Positions 33,501-44,474 are shown, numbered from the stretch's first letter. The stretch is 64,000 bases of DNA from Cytophagales bacterium (GCA_013297755.1 JAAFIH010000004.1:122087-186086), one strand, 5' to 3'. Notes: generated by a model not told the origin, from the sequence alone. Numbers and translations are program-made.

Positions 33501-36500
33501 CTGCTTGTTTTGGAGAGCCAACTACTTTTGTTAATAATTCTACTATTGCAACTATACCAGTCGAAAGTGCACTTACTTATTTTTGGAGATTTGGAAATGG
33601 AAATACATCCACTCAACCTAATCCAAACCAAAATTATGCTACAATTAGCAATTTTAATGTAACTCTTACAGCTACATCAGTTTTTGGTTGCAAAAAAAAT
33701 ACCGTTAAATCAATTTCAATTAATGCCTTGCCTACAGTCGATTTTACATTAGCTAATCATTGTATAGGTACTAATTTGCCGCTTACCAATACTGCTACTA
33801 TTGTTGGCAGTACACTAAATTATCTCTGGAATTTCAACGATGGTACTACATCCACAGCTCAATTTCCTACAAAATCATTTGTTGTTGCCAAAACCCATAC
33901 TGTAGACCTAACTGTTACCTCAAGCCAGGGATGCACAGCATCTGCTACCAATAGTGTTGTTGTATTTCCACAGCCCAACGCCAATTTTAGTAGTCCAACT
34001 ACTGTATGCTCTGGTTCTGTTTTTACTATTTCTGATAATTCAAGCATAAGCTCTGGCACTTTTAGTCGTTTTTGGAATTTTGGAAACGAAGGCACATCTA
34101 CTTTGGCAAGTCCAAGTTATACATTCAATACATCTGGCAATTATAGTATTTCTTTGAAAACAGAGAGCAATAGAGGTTGTATCAAAACTATCTCTTCTAA
34201 TATCATCGTGAAAGCAACGCCAAAGGCTGATTTTTCGGTTTCGCCAAACGTGGGCAATGGGGTTATTTTTACAAATAATTCAACCATTAGTGGGGGTGCT
34301 GCAATGTTGTATCAGTGGAGTTTTGGTAACGGTAATACCTCAACGGAAGTAAGTCCATCGTATGTTTATCCTTTTAATGGAACTTATAATGTAAATCTTG
34401 TAGCTAGTGCTGCCAATGGTTGTACTAATACTTTCACTAAAACAGTAAAAGCACCTTATAATAATATTGCAGATTTTGAGATTTCTGGTGGGGTTTGTGC
34501 AGGGAGTACGTTTAGTTTTACAGACGCTTCCATTTTTTCAGACAATAGTTTAACTTATTCTTGGAATTTTGGCGATGGCAATAGCTCTACCCTCAAAAAC
34601 CCCAAAAATACTTTCAATAATGGCGGCACTTTTCAAGTTACTTTGGTAGTTACTCCATCGGCAGGAGCATCAGTATCAAAAACCAAGCAAGTCATTGTTT
34701 ACGATGCACCACAAACCAACTTTACTGTAAATAACGGTTGTGTTGGCAATAGCATTAGTTTTACAAATACTTCTATTGACAAAACCAACGTAAGTTATCA
34801 ATGGAGTTTGGGAGATGGCAGCCAAGCAACTTCTACAAATGTTTCACGTGTTTATGCCATTGAAGGTGTTTATCCAATTCAACTCAAAGCCACATCACTA
34901 CAAGGATGCGAAAGTTTAGTATCAAAAAATGCTATCGTTTATAAATTACCTTCCATAGATTTTACTCAAAATATTACTACATGTGGCACTTCATATCCAC
35001 TTGATGCTCAAAATGCGGGTGCTAGTTTTGTTTGGTCTACTGGTGCCAATACCCAAACGGTTACTGTTTCTAGTTCTGGCTTATATAGTGTTCAAGTTAC
35101 AGATGTCAATAGTTGCAAAGCAAGCGCTTCTGTGTTTGTAACCCTCAATCAACCTTTTGCTGTCAATTTGGGAGCAGATGCTTCAGTGTGTGAGTCGTTC
35201 AAAATAGATGCTGGTTCGCCTGGTGGCACTTATATATGGTCTAATGGCGAAAGTACACGTTTTCTTACAGCAACGCTAACAGGCAATTATTCAGTATCTG
35301 TAACCGACCCCAATGGATGTACAGCGTCTGATAATATTTCGCTTACTATCTTACCAAAACCTTTGGTCGATCTAGGCACTGATAGAGTTATTTGTTCAAG
35401 TTCAATTACTGCATTAGATGCTCAAAATGTGGGTTCTACCTACCTTTGGAGCAATGGACAAACCTCACAAAAAATTAATTTATCTCAATCAGGGATTTAT
35501 CAAGTAGAGGTTACAAATACCAATGGTTGTAAAAATTCTGATATGGTAGTTATCACTATTTTGTCATCGCCAACTGTTACTTTGGGGGCAGATGTAGCTT
35601 TGTGCGAAAGCAATTTGCCATATTTGTTATCTATAAATCAAAATTCAAATACTTATGTATGGTCTGATAATTCGATAGCTACTACATTACTAGCCACTGC
35701 CACAGGTATTTATTGGGTTGATGTAACTGCAAATAATGGTTGCCAAAAAAGAGATTCTATTGAAATTACATCAAAATCTAGTCCATTAGTAGCTTTAGGA
35801 GCTGATAAAGGATTTTGCAAAGGAGATTCATTGACATTGAACGCTCAAAATGCAGGAAGTACTTTTGCTTGGTCGAATGGCAAAAACACACCATCTATTA
35901 AAATTGGAACTGCTGGCACATACACAGTAGAAGTTACTCAAGCCAATGGATGTAGTGCAACAGATGAGATAATCATTACTGAAAACGCTTTGCCATTTAT
36001 CCAACTTGGAGATACCATCAAAAGATGCGACAATCAATTACCATTGTCTATTCAAGCAGATGCAGGTTTTACCTATTCTTGGAACACTGGAGCTAGCTCT
36101 CAATCCATTCAAGTTTCTACAATGGGTGGGTATGTTTTGACAGTAACAGATGCCAATTTTTGTACATTTGTAGATACAGTTTATGTTAAAATTAATGCTT
36201 CTCCAATAGTAGACTTAGGCCCTGATGTAGCTTTTTGTCAAGGAAATGTAGTAGCACTAAATGCTCTAAACAGTGGAGATACTTATGTATGGGCAAATGG
36301 AGAAACTTCTCAAATTATTAATGTATCTTTAGGTGGCATATATCAAGTACAAGTTACCAATAACAAAGGATGCTCGGCCAGCGATGACGTAATATTGAGT
36401 GCAAAAATAAAACCAATAGTAAATTTAGGAGCCGACCGTACCCTTTGTGAGGGCAATGCAGCAACCCTAAATGCAGGAAATATTGGCAGCAATTTTCTTT

Positions 36501-38419
36501 GGTCTGATGGTAGTACCAATCAAACGATACAAGCTACTGTAGATGGTCGCTATGAAGTAACAGTAACTGGTACTAATAATTGTAGCACAACAGACGATGT
36601 TGTAATTAATATAGTAAATGCTCCATTTAAAAACTTTGGTAATGATGTTGCTTCTTGTCTGACCCCAACATTAGATGCAGGCAATGCAGGTTCTTCTTAT
36701 CTATGGTCTACCAATGCAGCTACACGTGCCATTACAGCCAATGCAACTGGTTTATATATAGTGCAAATCACAAATGAAAATAATTGTATCACTCGTGATT
36801 CTGTAGATGTAACTGTATATCCAAAACCAGTAGTAGATTTAGGAAACGATGTTAGCATTTGCCATTTGCAATCACTCGAACTTGATGCTCAAAATTTTGG
36901 CTCTTCTTATTTTTGGTCCAACAATACAGTAGATAGAACATTGAAAGTAACCCAACAAGGGGTATATAAAGTTACAGTTACCAACAATTTTCAATGCACA
37001 GGTTCTGATTCTATAAGAGTATTGGTAAAGCCCATTCCACAATTCAGTTTTGGTGCTGACAAAAATATTTGTCAAGGAGCAAATGTAGTTTTATCTACAT
37101 CGCTCAATGTAGGAACAATCTTTTTATGGTCTAATGGTAGCACTGACAATACTTTTACTGTAAACACCACAACATCTGTTTGGCTTAAAGCCACAGCTAC
37201 CAATGGTTGCCAATATGCTGATACTGTCAATGTAAATGTAAGGCCATATCCAATAGTCAAATTAGGAAAAGACACTATAGTTTGTGGCAAAATAGTTTTA
37301 GATGCACAAAATGTAGGCTCTACTTATGTATGGTCTGATAATGTGATTACTCAAACCAATGAAATCAATAGAAGTGCTACTTTTAGTGTGAAAGTTACCT
37401 CTGCATTTGGTTGTGTAAGTGCTGATACCATAAAAGTAACCGTTAGAGAATCGCCTTTGGTAAATCTTGGGCCAGACATAACAGCTTGCAATGGAGATAG
37501 TATTTTCTTGTTGGCTAATACAGAAGCAGATAAATTAAAATGGAATACTGGTGATACTTTATCAAAAATTAAAGTTATTACCACTGGGGAGTATGAATTA
37601 GAAGCTACCAATGGCAATGGATGTAATTCAAAAGACAAAGTATTGGTTACATTTTCGGATAAGCCAAGAATAAATTTAAAATCAGAATACCCTATTTGTG
37701 GTACAAAACCATTGATTTTGGATGCCGAAAATCCTGGTGCTACTTATTTATGGACTTCAGTAGCTAATGAATATAGTTCTACCAATCAAAAAGCATCAAT
37801 AACTAAAGATGGAATGTATACATTAAAAGTTACAAATGCCTTTGGATGCTCTTATACACAAGCTGTAAAAGCCAATAAAAATGACTTTAGTTTAGTAGCT
37901 GAGTTTTTGGCCACAAGCAATATCAAAGCTGGCGATAGTGTAAAAATGATAAACTTATCCTATCCTGGCAAATTTCAATCTACTTGGGATTTTGGCGATG
38001 GCATAGTTTCAACTGTAACAGACCCAGCACATGTTTATTTTATTTCTGGTGCTTTGCCAGCTACACTTACTGTAAGCAATGGTGTGTGTTCTGACACAAA
38101 AACCAAAAAATTAAATATTGCTGCAAGACGAGAATTGATTTCACAAGATACCACCCAACGTGATTTGTTTGTGTCATCTACTGTTTATCCTAACCCAACA
38201 GATGGACGATTTATGGTAGAAGTACAACTTTCTGAAATGCAAAAACTAGCCGTTGAGTTTTTCAGTCTTCAAGGAAATTTATTAGAAGTAAGGCAATTAT
38301 TGCCTAGTCAAAACCATCATTTAGTATTTGATAGACAAGATATTGCAGATGGCATATATTATATAAGACTCTCTGCTAAAGATGAACAAAAGTATATCAA
38401 AATTTTAAAAGTTAAATAG
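30545..38419 (+). CDS. Giant PKD/Ig-like adhesin, T9SS type A sorting signal
   Basis: A 2624-residue secreted protein. Signal peptide 1-21. Residues 22-330 are a unique beta-rich head; a short Ig-like domain follows. About 395-1468: 13 tandem PKD repeats (each about 80 residues, W-x-F-G-[DN]-x-x-x-S-T-x-x-x-P pattern, many with a Cys pair). About 1468-2443: 14 tandem Ig-like repeats (LGADxxxCxG, LDAQNxGSTYxWSNG, GxYxVxVTxxxGC). One more PKD domain, then from about 2548 a type A T9SS sorting domain (VYPNPTDGRFMVEVQL to YYIRLSAKDEQKYIKILKV). Likely cell-surface stalk or adhesin. No enzyme domain recognised. Confidence 0.85.
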   Translation: MKNLYYKLLFVLIAISFCANAQIIDTAGVTIKGSKLYIKSGTSVFLDGNLHNVTNDYPFDVTPDGDVFNDDTLYLAGNISNRILNKPLFSFGGTVSLRYNFPQYFRNDTINFHNLVINKSNNKLFLQRSITVGNQLRLTKGNVDMVQFNIDLLNNGSLVGESFQNNIYSNLGWIIARNRLLSPSSSGDISTLNLGLTPANDNLGLTTIYRRNKVQDSLVDGSIERMYDVFPNTNGESDVAFNYFDTEWQNLPGPPSENNFKLFLSTQTGVVQSSIQSWKIDTNAVVDITSNRVNATNKLFNTTGTRLTVADRNCKTIIPIALPDAPVWFCDGDSVVLDAGTLGTKYQWTTGATTRTIKIKTASITGIKDTIGVYVYNAKGCKSFKSVEVNVFPKPTPMYTTAASACAGSSFLFANTSTIVGGVSLNYLWKFHDNTTSSGTNITKLYPSTGTFTAQLVATSPYGCKDSISKSVIVVPKPMASFSIDFTEKCVGQTINLTNNSTISTGAIGLSNWTFGDGFSSALSGASAMNSEIKAYPNQGNYSIKLLVRSSGNCVDSISKSVKINPKPVANFNAVGLTSNLPTTLNNTSNITSGFSISYFWDFRDGSGNVSTDKSPLYTYTVSGIYKPFLEVTSNKGCVDTLSKTIVISGLPIANFSVSAPNLCTYDAFSFSNLSTIDAGSLAYTWNFGDGTTSTLAHPTKKYTNAGTYTVSLLVTAQSGLTATYTKTITANPVPNASFVATSVCQGLATNFTNTSSLSSGAFSNSWDFGDSNISTLFSPQHTYINVGSYTGKLFLVSDFGCKDTAEVVSNVYPIPVANFTVSNGCQGASTGFVNTSSIAGGSFSSFWSLGNASTSTQPNPITTYASAGNYIVRLNIDSDNGCSATIQKNVQIFDNPTVNFSSSIACTGDQTSFTNLSAINSGTLTYSWNFGSAGTSTGINPTVVFPNANSFSVQLTATSNQNCNKSISKIVDVKPLPNTDFTANAACFGEPTTFVNNSTIATIPVESALTYFWRFGNGNTSTQPNPNQNYATISNFNVTLTATSVFGCKKNTVKSISINALPTVDFTLANHCIGTNLPLTNTATIVGSTLNYLWNFNDGTTSTAQFPTKSFVVAKTHTVDLTVTSSQGCTASATNSVVVFPQPNANFSSPTTVCSGSVFTISDNSSISSGTFSRFWNFGNEGTSTLASPSYTFNTSGNYSISLKTESNRGCIKTISSNIIVKATPKADFSVSPNVGNGVIFTNNSTISGGAAMLYQWSFGNGNTSTEVSPSYVYPFNGTYNVNLVASAANGCTNTFTKTVKAPYNNIADFEISGGVCAGSTFSFTDASIFSDNSLTYSWNFGDGNSSTLKNPKNTFNNGGTFQVTLVVTPSAGASVSKTKQVIVYDAPQTNFTVNNGCVGNSISFTNTSIDKTNVSYQWSLGDGSQATSTNVSRVYAIEGVYPIQLKATSLQGCESLVSKNAIVYKLPSIDFTQNITTCGTSYPLDAQNAGASFVWSTGANTQTVTVSSSGLYSVQVTDVNSCKASASVFVTLNQPFAVNLGADASVCESFKIDAGSPGGTYIWSNGESTRFLTATLTGNYSVSVTDPNGCTASDNISLTILPKPLVDLGTDRVICSSSITALDAQNVGSTYLWSNGQTSQKINLSQSGIYQVEVTNTNGCKNSDMVVITILSSPTVTLGADVALCESNLPYLLSINQNSNTYVWSDNSIATTLLATATGIYWVDVTANNGCQKRDSIEITSKSSPLVALGADKGFCKGDSLTLNAQNAGSTFAWSNGKNTPSIKIGTAGTYTVEVTQANGCSATDEIIITENALPFIQLGDTIKRCDNQLPLSIQADAGFTYSWNTGASSQSIQVSTMGGYVLTVTDANFCTFVDTVYVKINASPIVDLGPDVAFCQGNVVALNALNSGDTYVWANGETSQIINVSLGGIYQVQVTNNKGCSASDDVILSAKIKPIVNLGADRTLCEGNAATLNAGNIGSNFLWSDGSTNQTIQATVDGRYEVTVTGTNNCSTTDDVVINIVNAPFKNFGNDVASCLTPTLDAGNAGSSYLWSTNAATRAITANATGLYIVQITNENNCITRDSVDVTVYPKPVVDLGNDVSICHLQSLELDAQNFGSSYFWSNNTVDRTLKVTQQGVYKVTVTNNFQCTGSDSIRVLVKPIPQFSFGADKNICQGANVVLSTSLNVGTIFLWSNGSTDNTFTVNTTTSVWLKATATNGCQYADTVNVNVRPYPIVKLGKDTIVCGKIVLDAQNVGSTYVWSDNVITQTNEINRSATFSVKVTSAFGCVSADTIKVTVRESPLVNLGPDITACNGDSIFLLANTEADKLKWNTGDTLSKIKVITTGEYELEATNGNGCNSKDKVLVTFSDKPRINLKSEYPICGTKPLILDAENPGATYLWTSVANEYSSTNQKASITKDGMYTLKVTNAFGCSYTQAVKANKNDFSLVAEFLATSNIKAGDSVKMINLSYPGKFQSTWDFGDGIVSTVTDPAHVYFISGALPATLTVSNGVCSDTKTKKLNIAARRELISQDTTQRDLFVSSTVYPNPTDGRFMVEVQLSEMQKLAVEFFSLQGNLLEVRQLLPSQNHHLVFDRQDIADGIYYIRLSAKDEQKYIKILKVK

Positions 38420-38463
38420 TAAGTTTCAGTAGTTTTATTTTATACATTTCTTTAATTCGTTTC

Positions 38464-41400
38464 ATGTTTTATTTTCAAAGTTTTACCCAATCAATGTTTA
38501 AATGTTTAAAATTTATTACATTATTCATTTGCCTTCAAATAGCATCAGTTTTTGGTCAGGGTGCTGTATATCCCTTAATCAACGATATTTGTAATACAAC
38601 ATCTACCTTTGGCTTATCTTGGTCTGGCGTAGGTGCAGTAGACAGGTGGGAAGTTTTCAATGGCAGTGGATGGTCCAACATTGCTTCTACCAACACATCT
38701 ATTACAGTAACCACGCCTTTGCCTGGCAATTATCGCTATCGAGTATATGCTGATTTAGGTGGAGGAAATTTCCAATATTCAACAGAATCTACTGTAAATG
38801 TGTATGCACCCTCGCAAGCTCTTGGTGGTGTTTCTGTGTTTTTTGATCCTGCTTCTCGTTGTGCAGGCGATAATGCAGGCACTATCACCCTTAGCCCTGG
38901 TGCAACAGGAAATATCGTAGGTTGGAGTTCGGCAGCAAACCTAAATGGTCCTTGGTCTGAAATTACAAATGCTACTTCTACATTAAATATATCCAATGTT
39001 GCCACAACTACTTACTACAAAGCCATTGTACAAAATGGCGTTTGTCCAGCCATATTATCAACAAATTTTGCATTGATAGATGTAATACCAAATCCAGTTG
39101 GAGGTGTGGCTTCTACTGCTTCTAATGCTATTTGTCAAGGCAGTAGCACTTTATTAAGTGCATCTGGCCAGTCAGGTACAAGTTTTGATTGGCAATTGGA
39201 TATTTCAGGTACTTGGACTGATCAAGCCTCTGGTTCGACTTACTCCTTACCCAATTCGCTTACACCAGCTAACTATAACTACAGACTAAAAGCCACCAGA
39301 AGCTGCAAAGATGCTACCAATGCAGTTGTAAATAAAACTGCTTTTTCAAATCCAGTAAATGTGTTGGTATCGGCCCCAACCGCCATCACAAATCCAAGTG
39401 GAGCCAATGTAGTATCTGCATCAGACCCCACCATCAATAGCATTACTGCCAGTCCTACCAATGGCTCAATAGTTCGTTGGGAATTGTCAGACGACAACAC
39501 CCAATGGACACCTTTATCTGCCAATGGCACTACATATAATTACAGTAATTTAACGCAATCAACTTTTTATAGAGTAATTACCAAAAACGGAGCTTGTGCT
39601 GAGGCCACATCTTCTGCATCTGTAAAAATAACAGTTGCAAATGGTGGCACAATATCTGCTCCAACCACAGAATTTTGTTCGCCTTCTGGTGCAGGAAGTT
39701 TAAGTTTATCAGGCCAAGAAGGCACATCTTGGGTATGGGAAAGTGCCGTAAGTCCTTTTGTTTCTTGGACAACAGTTGTGGCAAATGTGGTTTCAAACGC
39801 TTTTAATGGATTGACACAAACCACTAAATATAGAGTAAATATGAATAGCGGAAAAGCATATTCAAACGAATTGACAATCAATGTTACATCCCCCTCTATT
39901 GCTGGTTCGTTGAACACTGCCAATGCCACAATTTGTCCATCTGATCCCACAACCAGAACCATCAATTTGACTGGAAATACAGGAATTGTACTACGTTGGG
40001 AATATTCTGAAACCAATGGAGAACCTTGGACTGCCATCAACAATACTACATCATCGCTTACTTTTAGTCATTTGGCTTCTTCAGTATTTTACAGGGCGGT
40101 TATCAAAAGTGGTGCTTGCAATCAAGTAAATACTCCATCGCTAAAAATTGACATAGCACAAGGTGGACAAGCCATAGGTAATGCTAATATTTGTGTTTTT
40201 GATGCCAATGTACGCTCTATTTCTTTACAAAATAGCAATGGAACTATATTGAATTGGGAAAAAAGCGATTTCAATACAGGAACTCAAACTTGGGGTGCAT
40301 ACACTAACATTGGTAATGGTGGAAGTACTTCTATTACATACTCTAATCTTACAAAAAGCACACGTTACAGAGCTGTTATCCAATCGGCTTGTGCTGCTCC
40401 TTTGTATTCTACAGTAGCCGAAATTACAGTAAACGATGCCTCTGTTGGTGGTACATTATCAGGCACTAAAACAGTTCGACCTGGAGCAAACGCATCTGCT
40501 ATCAATGTAGTTGGTAATAATGGGTCTGTGGTTCGTTGGGAATCATCGCCAACCAATACAAACCCTTGGCAAACAATTAATAATGTTTCTACAACATTAA
40601 ATTATACAAATATTACAGAAACAACTTATTTTAGAGCCATAGTTCAAAATGGTTCTTGTGCAGAAATTGCTACTAATGCTGTTTTGATTACAGTAGCCAA
40701 TGGTGGACAAACCAGTGGTATATCTGAAATTTGTCAAAATGTAGCTACCAATAATACCATTACTCTGGCAAATCAAATAGGTACCATTTCTCGTTGGCAA
40801 TCTACTATCAATAATGGAACATCTTGGAATGATATAGCTTCTACAGCAAACCAAACAAGTATTGCTTTTAGTAATCTTACCCAAACTACAGGGTATCGTG
40901 CAGTAATTACTGAAGATGGTGGCGATATTTATTCTACACCCAAATATGTAACCGTAAACCCACTTCCAACACCCAATTTTACATTTACTACTGCTTGTTT
41001 AAATAATGCTACTAATTTTACCAACAGTTCTTCCATCAATGTAGGTTCAATATTGTCTTACGTTTGGAATTTTGGCGACAACTCAGGTGCCTCTATTACA
41101 AATCCATCAAGAACTTTTGCTAATGCAGGTACATTTGCAGTAAAATTAATTGCTACATCTGATAAATTATGTAAAGATTCTACTACAAAAAATGTACTCG
41201 TAAGACCACTACCAGAGGTAGATTTTACATTCAATAATGTGTGCGATCAAGTACCAGTTTCTTTTACCAACAATTCTAGCATTTCAGGGTATACTTTAAC
41301 ACACGCTTGGGCTTTTGGTGATGCAACAACAGACAATGCAAGCGACCCAACGCATACCTATCCTAGCAAAGGTACTTATAATGCTACTTTGACTGTTTTT

Positions 41401-44400
41401 GCCAATGGAACTTGTGCCAAATCGCTTACCAAAACTGTTACTATTTATGAAAAACCAGTAGCAAATTTTGCCTTTAATAATGTGTGCGATCAAAATGCCA
41501 TGCAGTTTACCAACGCATCTTTTATTTCAAATGGTAATTTAACTTATACATGGACATTCAACGATGCAGGTGCCACTTCAACATTAATCAATCCTACACG
41601 AGTATTTACAAATGCCAATACTTTTAATGTAAATTTGGTAGCTACTTCTGCCAATAATTGTACGCATAATGTTTCTAAAACTGTACAAGTATATCCAAAT
41701 CCAGCTCCTGATTTTAATGTTTCAAATAATTGTTTTGGGCTGAGCACTTTGTTTACAAATGCCTCTACCATTGCTACAGGTTCTATGTTATATGCCTGGG
41801 ATTTTAAAGATGGAAGTACCTCTACTGCCCTAAGTCCAGCAAAAACGTATGGTGCTACTGGTAGCTACTATACCAAACTTACTGTAACTTCTGACCGAGG
41901 ATGTGTAAAAAATATGGAAAAAGAAGTCATTGTATATCAAAAACCAAGTGCTAATTTCTTATATAATAATATTTGTGCCAACGATACAGTGTTTTTTACA
42001 AACATTTCTACACATTATGGCGGCACTATGACACATCAATGGAATTTTGCAGATTCCTCACCAACTTCTGCTATTTTTTCTCCTAAAAAGGTGTATGCAA
42101 ATTATGGAAATTATATGGTTACATTAACTGTTACATCAAACAATGGTTGCACAGATATTGCCTCAAGAAATGTAGTTGTTTCTGCCAATCCAGTGGCTTC
42201 GTTTACCAATAGTGCAGCTACTTGTTTTGGGCAAGCCACTACATTTACTTCTACAGCCACTATTCCAGTAGGTACAATTACATCTAGGAACTGGGATTTT
42301 GGTAATGGACAAACCTCAAATCTAGCTAATCCAAGCCAAGCCTATACCCAAGATGGTACTTATACTGTATTTTTAACAGTAGTTTCTGCCAAAGGTTGCA
42401 AAGATGTTTTTTCAAAAACAATCACTATCAGTCAAAAACCAAAAGCATTGTTTACACAAAACGATGTTTGTAGATCAGGCTCTATGTCGTTTATCAACAC
42501 TAGCTCAAGTACTGTTTCTACGACTAGCTACCAATGGGATTTTGGAGACAATGCTGGCGTTTCTACTGCACAAAGTCCAAGCTATTTGTATGCCAATCCT
42601 GGCATGTACACGGTTACTTTGACAGTTTTAAACCCAAATTCTTGTTCAGATATCTACACCAAACAAGTACAAGTATATCCTAATCCTGTAGCCAATTTTA
42701 TCAAAAAAGATACTTGTGAAGGCAATTTATTTCAGTTTACCAACCAATCATCCATTACTGGCGGAACGATGAGCTATTTATGGAATTTTGCCAACGGTAG
42801 TACATCAAGCAATGCAGATCCATCGATTGTGTATGTAGGAAGTGGCACTTACAATGTGTCTTTGTTGGTAACTTCAGATAAAGGATGTCAAAGCACAAAA
42901 ACGATTGCTGTAAATTCTTATCCAAATCCTATCGTTTTGTTTAGTGCACAAGATGTTTGTTATAATTTCAATACAGTATTTATAAATAATTCTCAAATTC
43001 AATCAGGTACAATGTCATATACCTGGGATTTGGGCGACCAAAGTACAGCCACTGTTACCAGCCCTATCAGGTTATATAATGGTCCAGGTACTTATTTTGT
43101 ACGATTAAATGCAGTTTCAAATCGTGGTTGCAAAGGCACAAATGCTAAATTTATAGAAGTATATCCTAAACCCAATGCCGACTTTACTTTCAATGAATTG
43201 TGCGAAGGTTTGGCAGTTAATTTTAGTAATATATCAGCTATTGAATCTGGAAGTATGACATATTCTTGGAAACTAGGCAATAATCAAACTTCTAACAATA
43301 CCAATCCAGCCACCACATACAACACTGCAGGTGTATATAATGTAGAACTTATTGCAGTATCTAACAGAAATTGCTTGGATACAACAAGCAAAAATATTAC
43401 TGTATATCCTTTACCAACTGTTGGATTTTCAAATGATACAGTTTGCGATGGTGTGCCTACATCTTTCAAAAACATATCTTCTATTGTAGGCGGAAACACT
43501 ATTGTTTATTATCAGTGGGATTTTGGAGATTTAACTAACTCACTCCAAGAAAATCCTACACATCAATTTTTGAACGGTGGCAATTATAATGTAAAATTAT
43601 TGGCAGAATCTGATAAGGGTTGCAAAAAAACATTAACCAAAACGGTTTCTGTAAATAACGTACCTGTGGCCAATTTTACAGCATCTACTGCTTGCTTAAA
43701 AAATCCAACTGAATTTATCAATAAAACCAATATTATTGCGGGCAGCCCAGGAGTTATATCTTATGTTTGGAAACTAGACGATGGTAGCACTAATATAGTA
43801 AAAGATCCATTACATATTTATGAAAAAGCAGGAACATATCTTGTAACTTTAAAATCAATCATCAGTGGTGGGCAGTGTGCTGATAGTATCACAAAAGCAG
43901 TTACTGTAAATCCATTACCAAAAGTTTCGTTGCCAAAAGACACCTCGGCTTCTAAAGGTAGTCCATTGGTGCTTAAAGCATCGGCCTCAGAGGGTACTTA
44001 TACCTGGACCCCAACTGCTGGCATAGACAACCCCATTGGAGCAACAGTAGTAGCAAAACCAAGCGAAACTACCAGTTATATTTTTACTGCTACTGATAAT
44101 CTTGGATGCAAAAATTCTGATACGATAAAAGTTGTTGTCAAAAATGACTACGAACTTGTAGGTATTGGCAATACCATAGCCAATGTAGTCGTACCAAATG
44201 GGAACGGTAAACACAAATTTTGGGTAATAGAAAACATAACTTCTTACCCAGACAACACTGTTTACATCTACAATCGTTGGGGACAAGAAGTATTTAAAGC
44301 TCAAAATTATCAAAATAATTGGGGTGCTGTATCTGATAAAGGCGACCAGTTGCCCGATGGTACTTATTACTATGTTGTAACTTTTGACTCATCACCAATA

Positions 44401-44460
44401 GTGCACAAAGGAGCTTTGACAATACTTCAAAATGCCGAAAATTCAGTTATTTTAAAATAA
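38464..44460 (+). CDS. Giant Ig/PKD adhesin, T9SS type B (gliding-motility) sorting signal
   Basis: A 1998-residue protein; signal peptide ends at about VFGQ (ATG at 38,494 would give a shorter, more typical leader). Residues 35-830: about eight Ig-like repeats (LRWExS, WTxINNxTxxLxYxNLTxTTxYRA). About 837-1818: 12 PKD repeats, most with a Cys pair. Then a linker Ig-like domain and a gliding-motility-associated C-terminal domain (from about 1895; VYIYNRWGQEVFKAQ and LPDGTYYYVVTF), a type B T9SS signal. Such proteins are usually followed by a PorP/SprF-family gene, as here. Likely surface adhesin, in SprB-like fashion. Confidence 0.85.
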   Translation: MFYFQSFTQSMFKCLKFITLFICLQIASVFGQGAVYPLINDICNTTSTFGLSWSGVGAVDRWEVFNGSGWSNIASTNTSITVTTPLPGNYRYRVYADLGGGNFQYSTESTVNVYAPSQALGGVSVFFDPASRCAGDNAGTITLSPGATGNIVGWSSAANLNGPWSEITNATSTLNISNVATTTYYKAIVQNGVCPAILSTNFALIDVIPNPVGGVASTASNAICQGSSTLLSASGQSGTSFDWQLDISGTWTDQASGSTYSLPNSLTPANYNYRLKATRSCKDATNAVVNKTAFSNPVNVLVSAPTAITNPSGANVVSASDPTINSITASPTNGSIVRWELSDDNTQWTPLSANGTTYNYSNLTQSTFYRVITKNGACAEATSSASVKITVANGGTISAPTTEFCSPSGAGSLSLSGQEGTSWVWESAVSPFVSWTTVVANVVSNAFNGLTQTTKYRVNMNSGKAYSNELTINVTSPSIAGSLNTANATICPSDPTTRTINLTGNTGIVLRWEYSETNGEPWTAINNTTSSLTFSHLASSVFYRAVIKSGACNQVNTPSLKIDIAQGGQAIGNANICVFDANVRSISLQNSNGTILNWEKSDFNTGTQTWGAYTNIGNGGSTSITYSNLTKSTRYRAVIQSACAAPLYSTVAEITVNDASVGGTLSGTKTVRPGANASAINVVGNNGSVVRWESSPTNTNPWQTINNVSTTLNYTNITETTYFRAIVQNGSCAEIATNAVLITVANGGQTSGISEICQNVATNNTITLANQIGTISRWQSTINNGTSWNDIASTANQTSIAFSNLTQTTGYRAVITEDGGDIYSTPKYVTVNPLPTPNFTFTTACLNNATNFTNSSSINVGSILSYVWNFGDNSGASITNPSRTFANAGTFAVKLIATSDKLCKDSTTKNVLVRPLPEVDFTFNNVCDQVPVSFTNNSSISGYTLTHAWAFGDATTDNASDPTHTYPSKGTYNATLTVFANGTCAKSLTKTVTIYEKPVANFAFNNVCDQNAMQFTNASFISNGNLTYTWTFNDAGATSTLINPTRVFTNANTFNVNLVATSANNCTHNVSKTVQVYPNPAPDFNVSNNCFGLSTLFTNASTIATGSMLYAWDFKDGSTSTALSPAKTYGATGSYYTKLTVTSDRGCVKNMEKEVIVYQKPSANFLYNNICANDTVFFTNISTHYGGTMTHQWNFADSSPTSAIFSPKKVYANYGNYMVTLTVTSNNGCTDIASRNVVVSANPVASFTNSAATCFGQATTFTSTATIPVGTITSRNWDFGNGQTSNLANPSQAYTQDGTYTVFLTVVSAKGCKDVFSKTITISQKPKALFTQNDVCRSGSMSFINTSSSTVSTTSYQWDFGDNAGVSTAQSPSYLYANPGMYTVTLTVLNPNSCSDIYTKQVQVYPNPVANFIKKDTCEGNLFQFTNQSSITGGTMSYLWNFANGSTSSNADPSIVYVGSGTYNVSLLVTSDKGCQSTKTIAVNSYPNPIVLFSAQDVCYNFNTVFINNSQIQSGTMSYTWDLGDQSTATVTSPIRLYNGPGTYFVRLNAVSNRGCKGTNAKFIEVYPKPNADFTFNELCEGLAVNFSNISAIESGSMTYSWKLGNNQTSNNTNPATTYNTAGVYNVELIAVSNRNCLDTTSKNITVYPLPTVGFSNDTVCDGVPTSFKNISSIVGGNTIVYYQWDFGDLTNSLQENPTHQFLNGGNYNVKLLAESDKGCKKTLTKTVSVNNVPVANFTASTACLKNPTEFINKTNIIAGSPGVISYVWKLDDGSTNIVKDPLHIYEKAGTYLVTLKSIISGGQCADSITKAVTVNPLPKVSLPKDTSASKGSPLVLKASASEGTYTWTPTAGIDNPIGATVVAKPSETTSYIFTATDNLGCKNSDTIKVVVKNDYELVGIGNTIANVVVPNGNGKHKFWVIENITSYPDNTVYIYNRWGQEVFKAQNYQNNWGAVSDKGDQLPDGTYYYVVTFDSSPIVHKGALTILQNAENSVILK

Positions 44461-44474
44461 TTTATCATCTCTTT

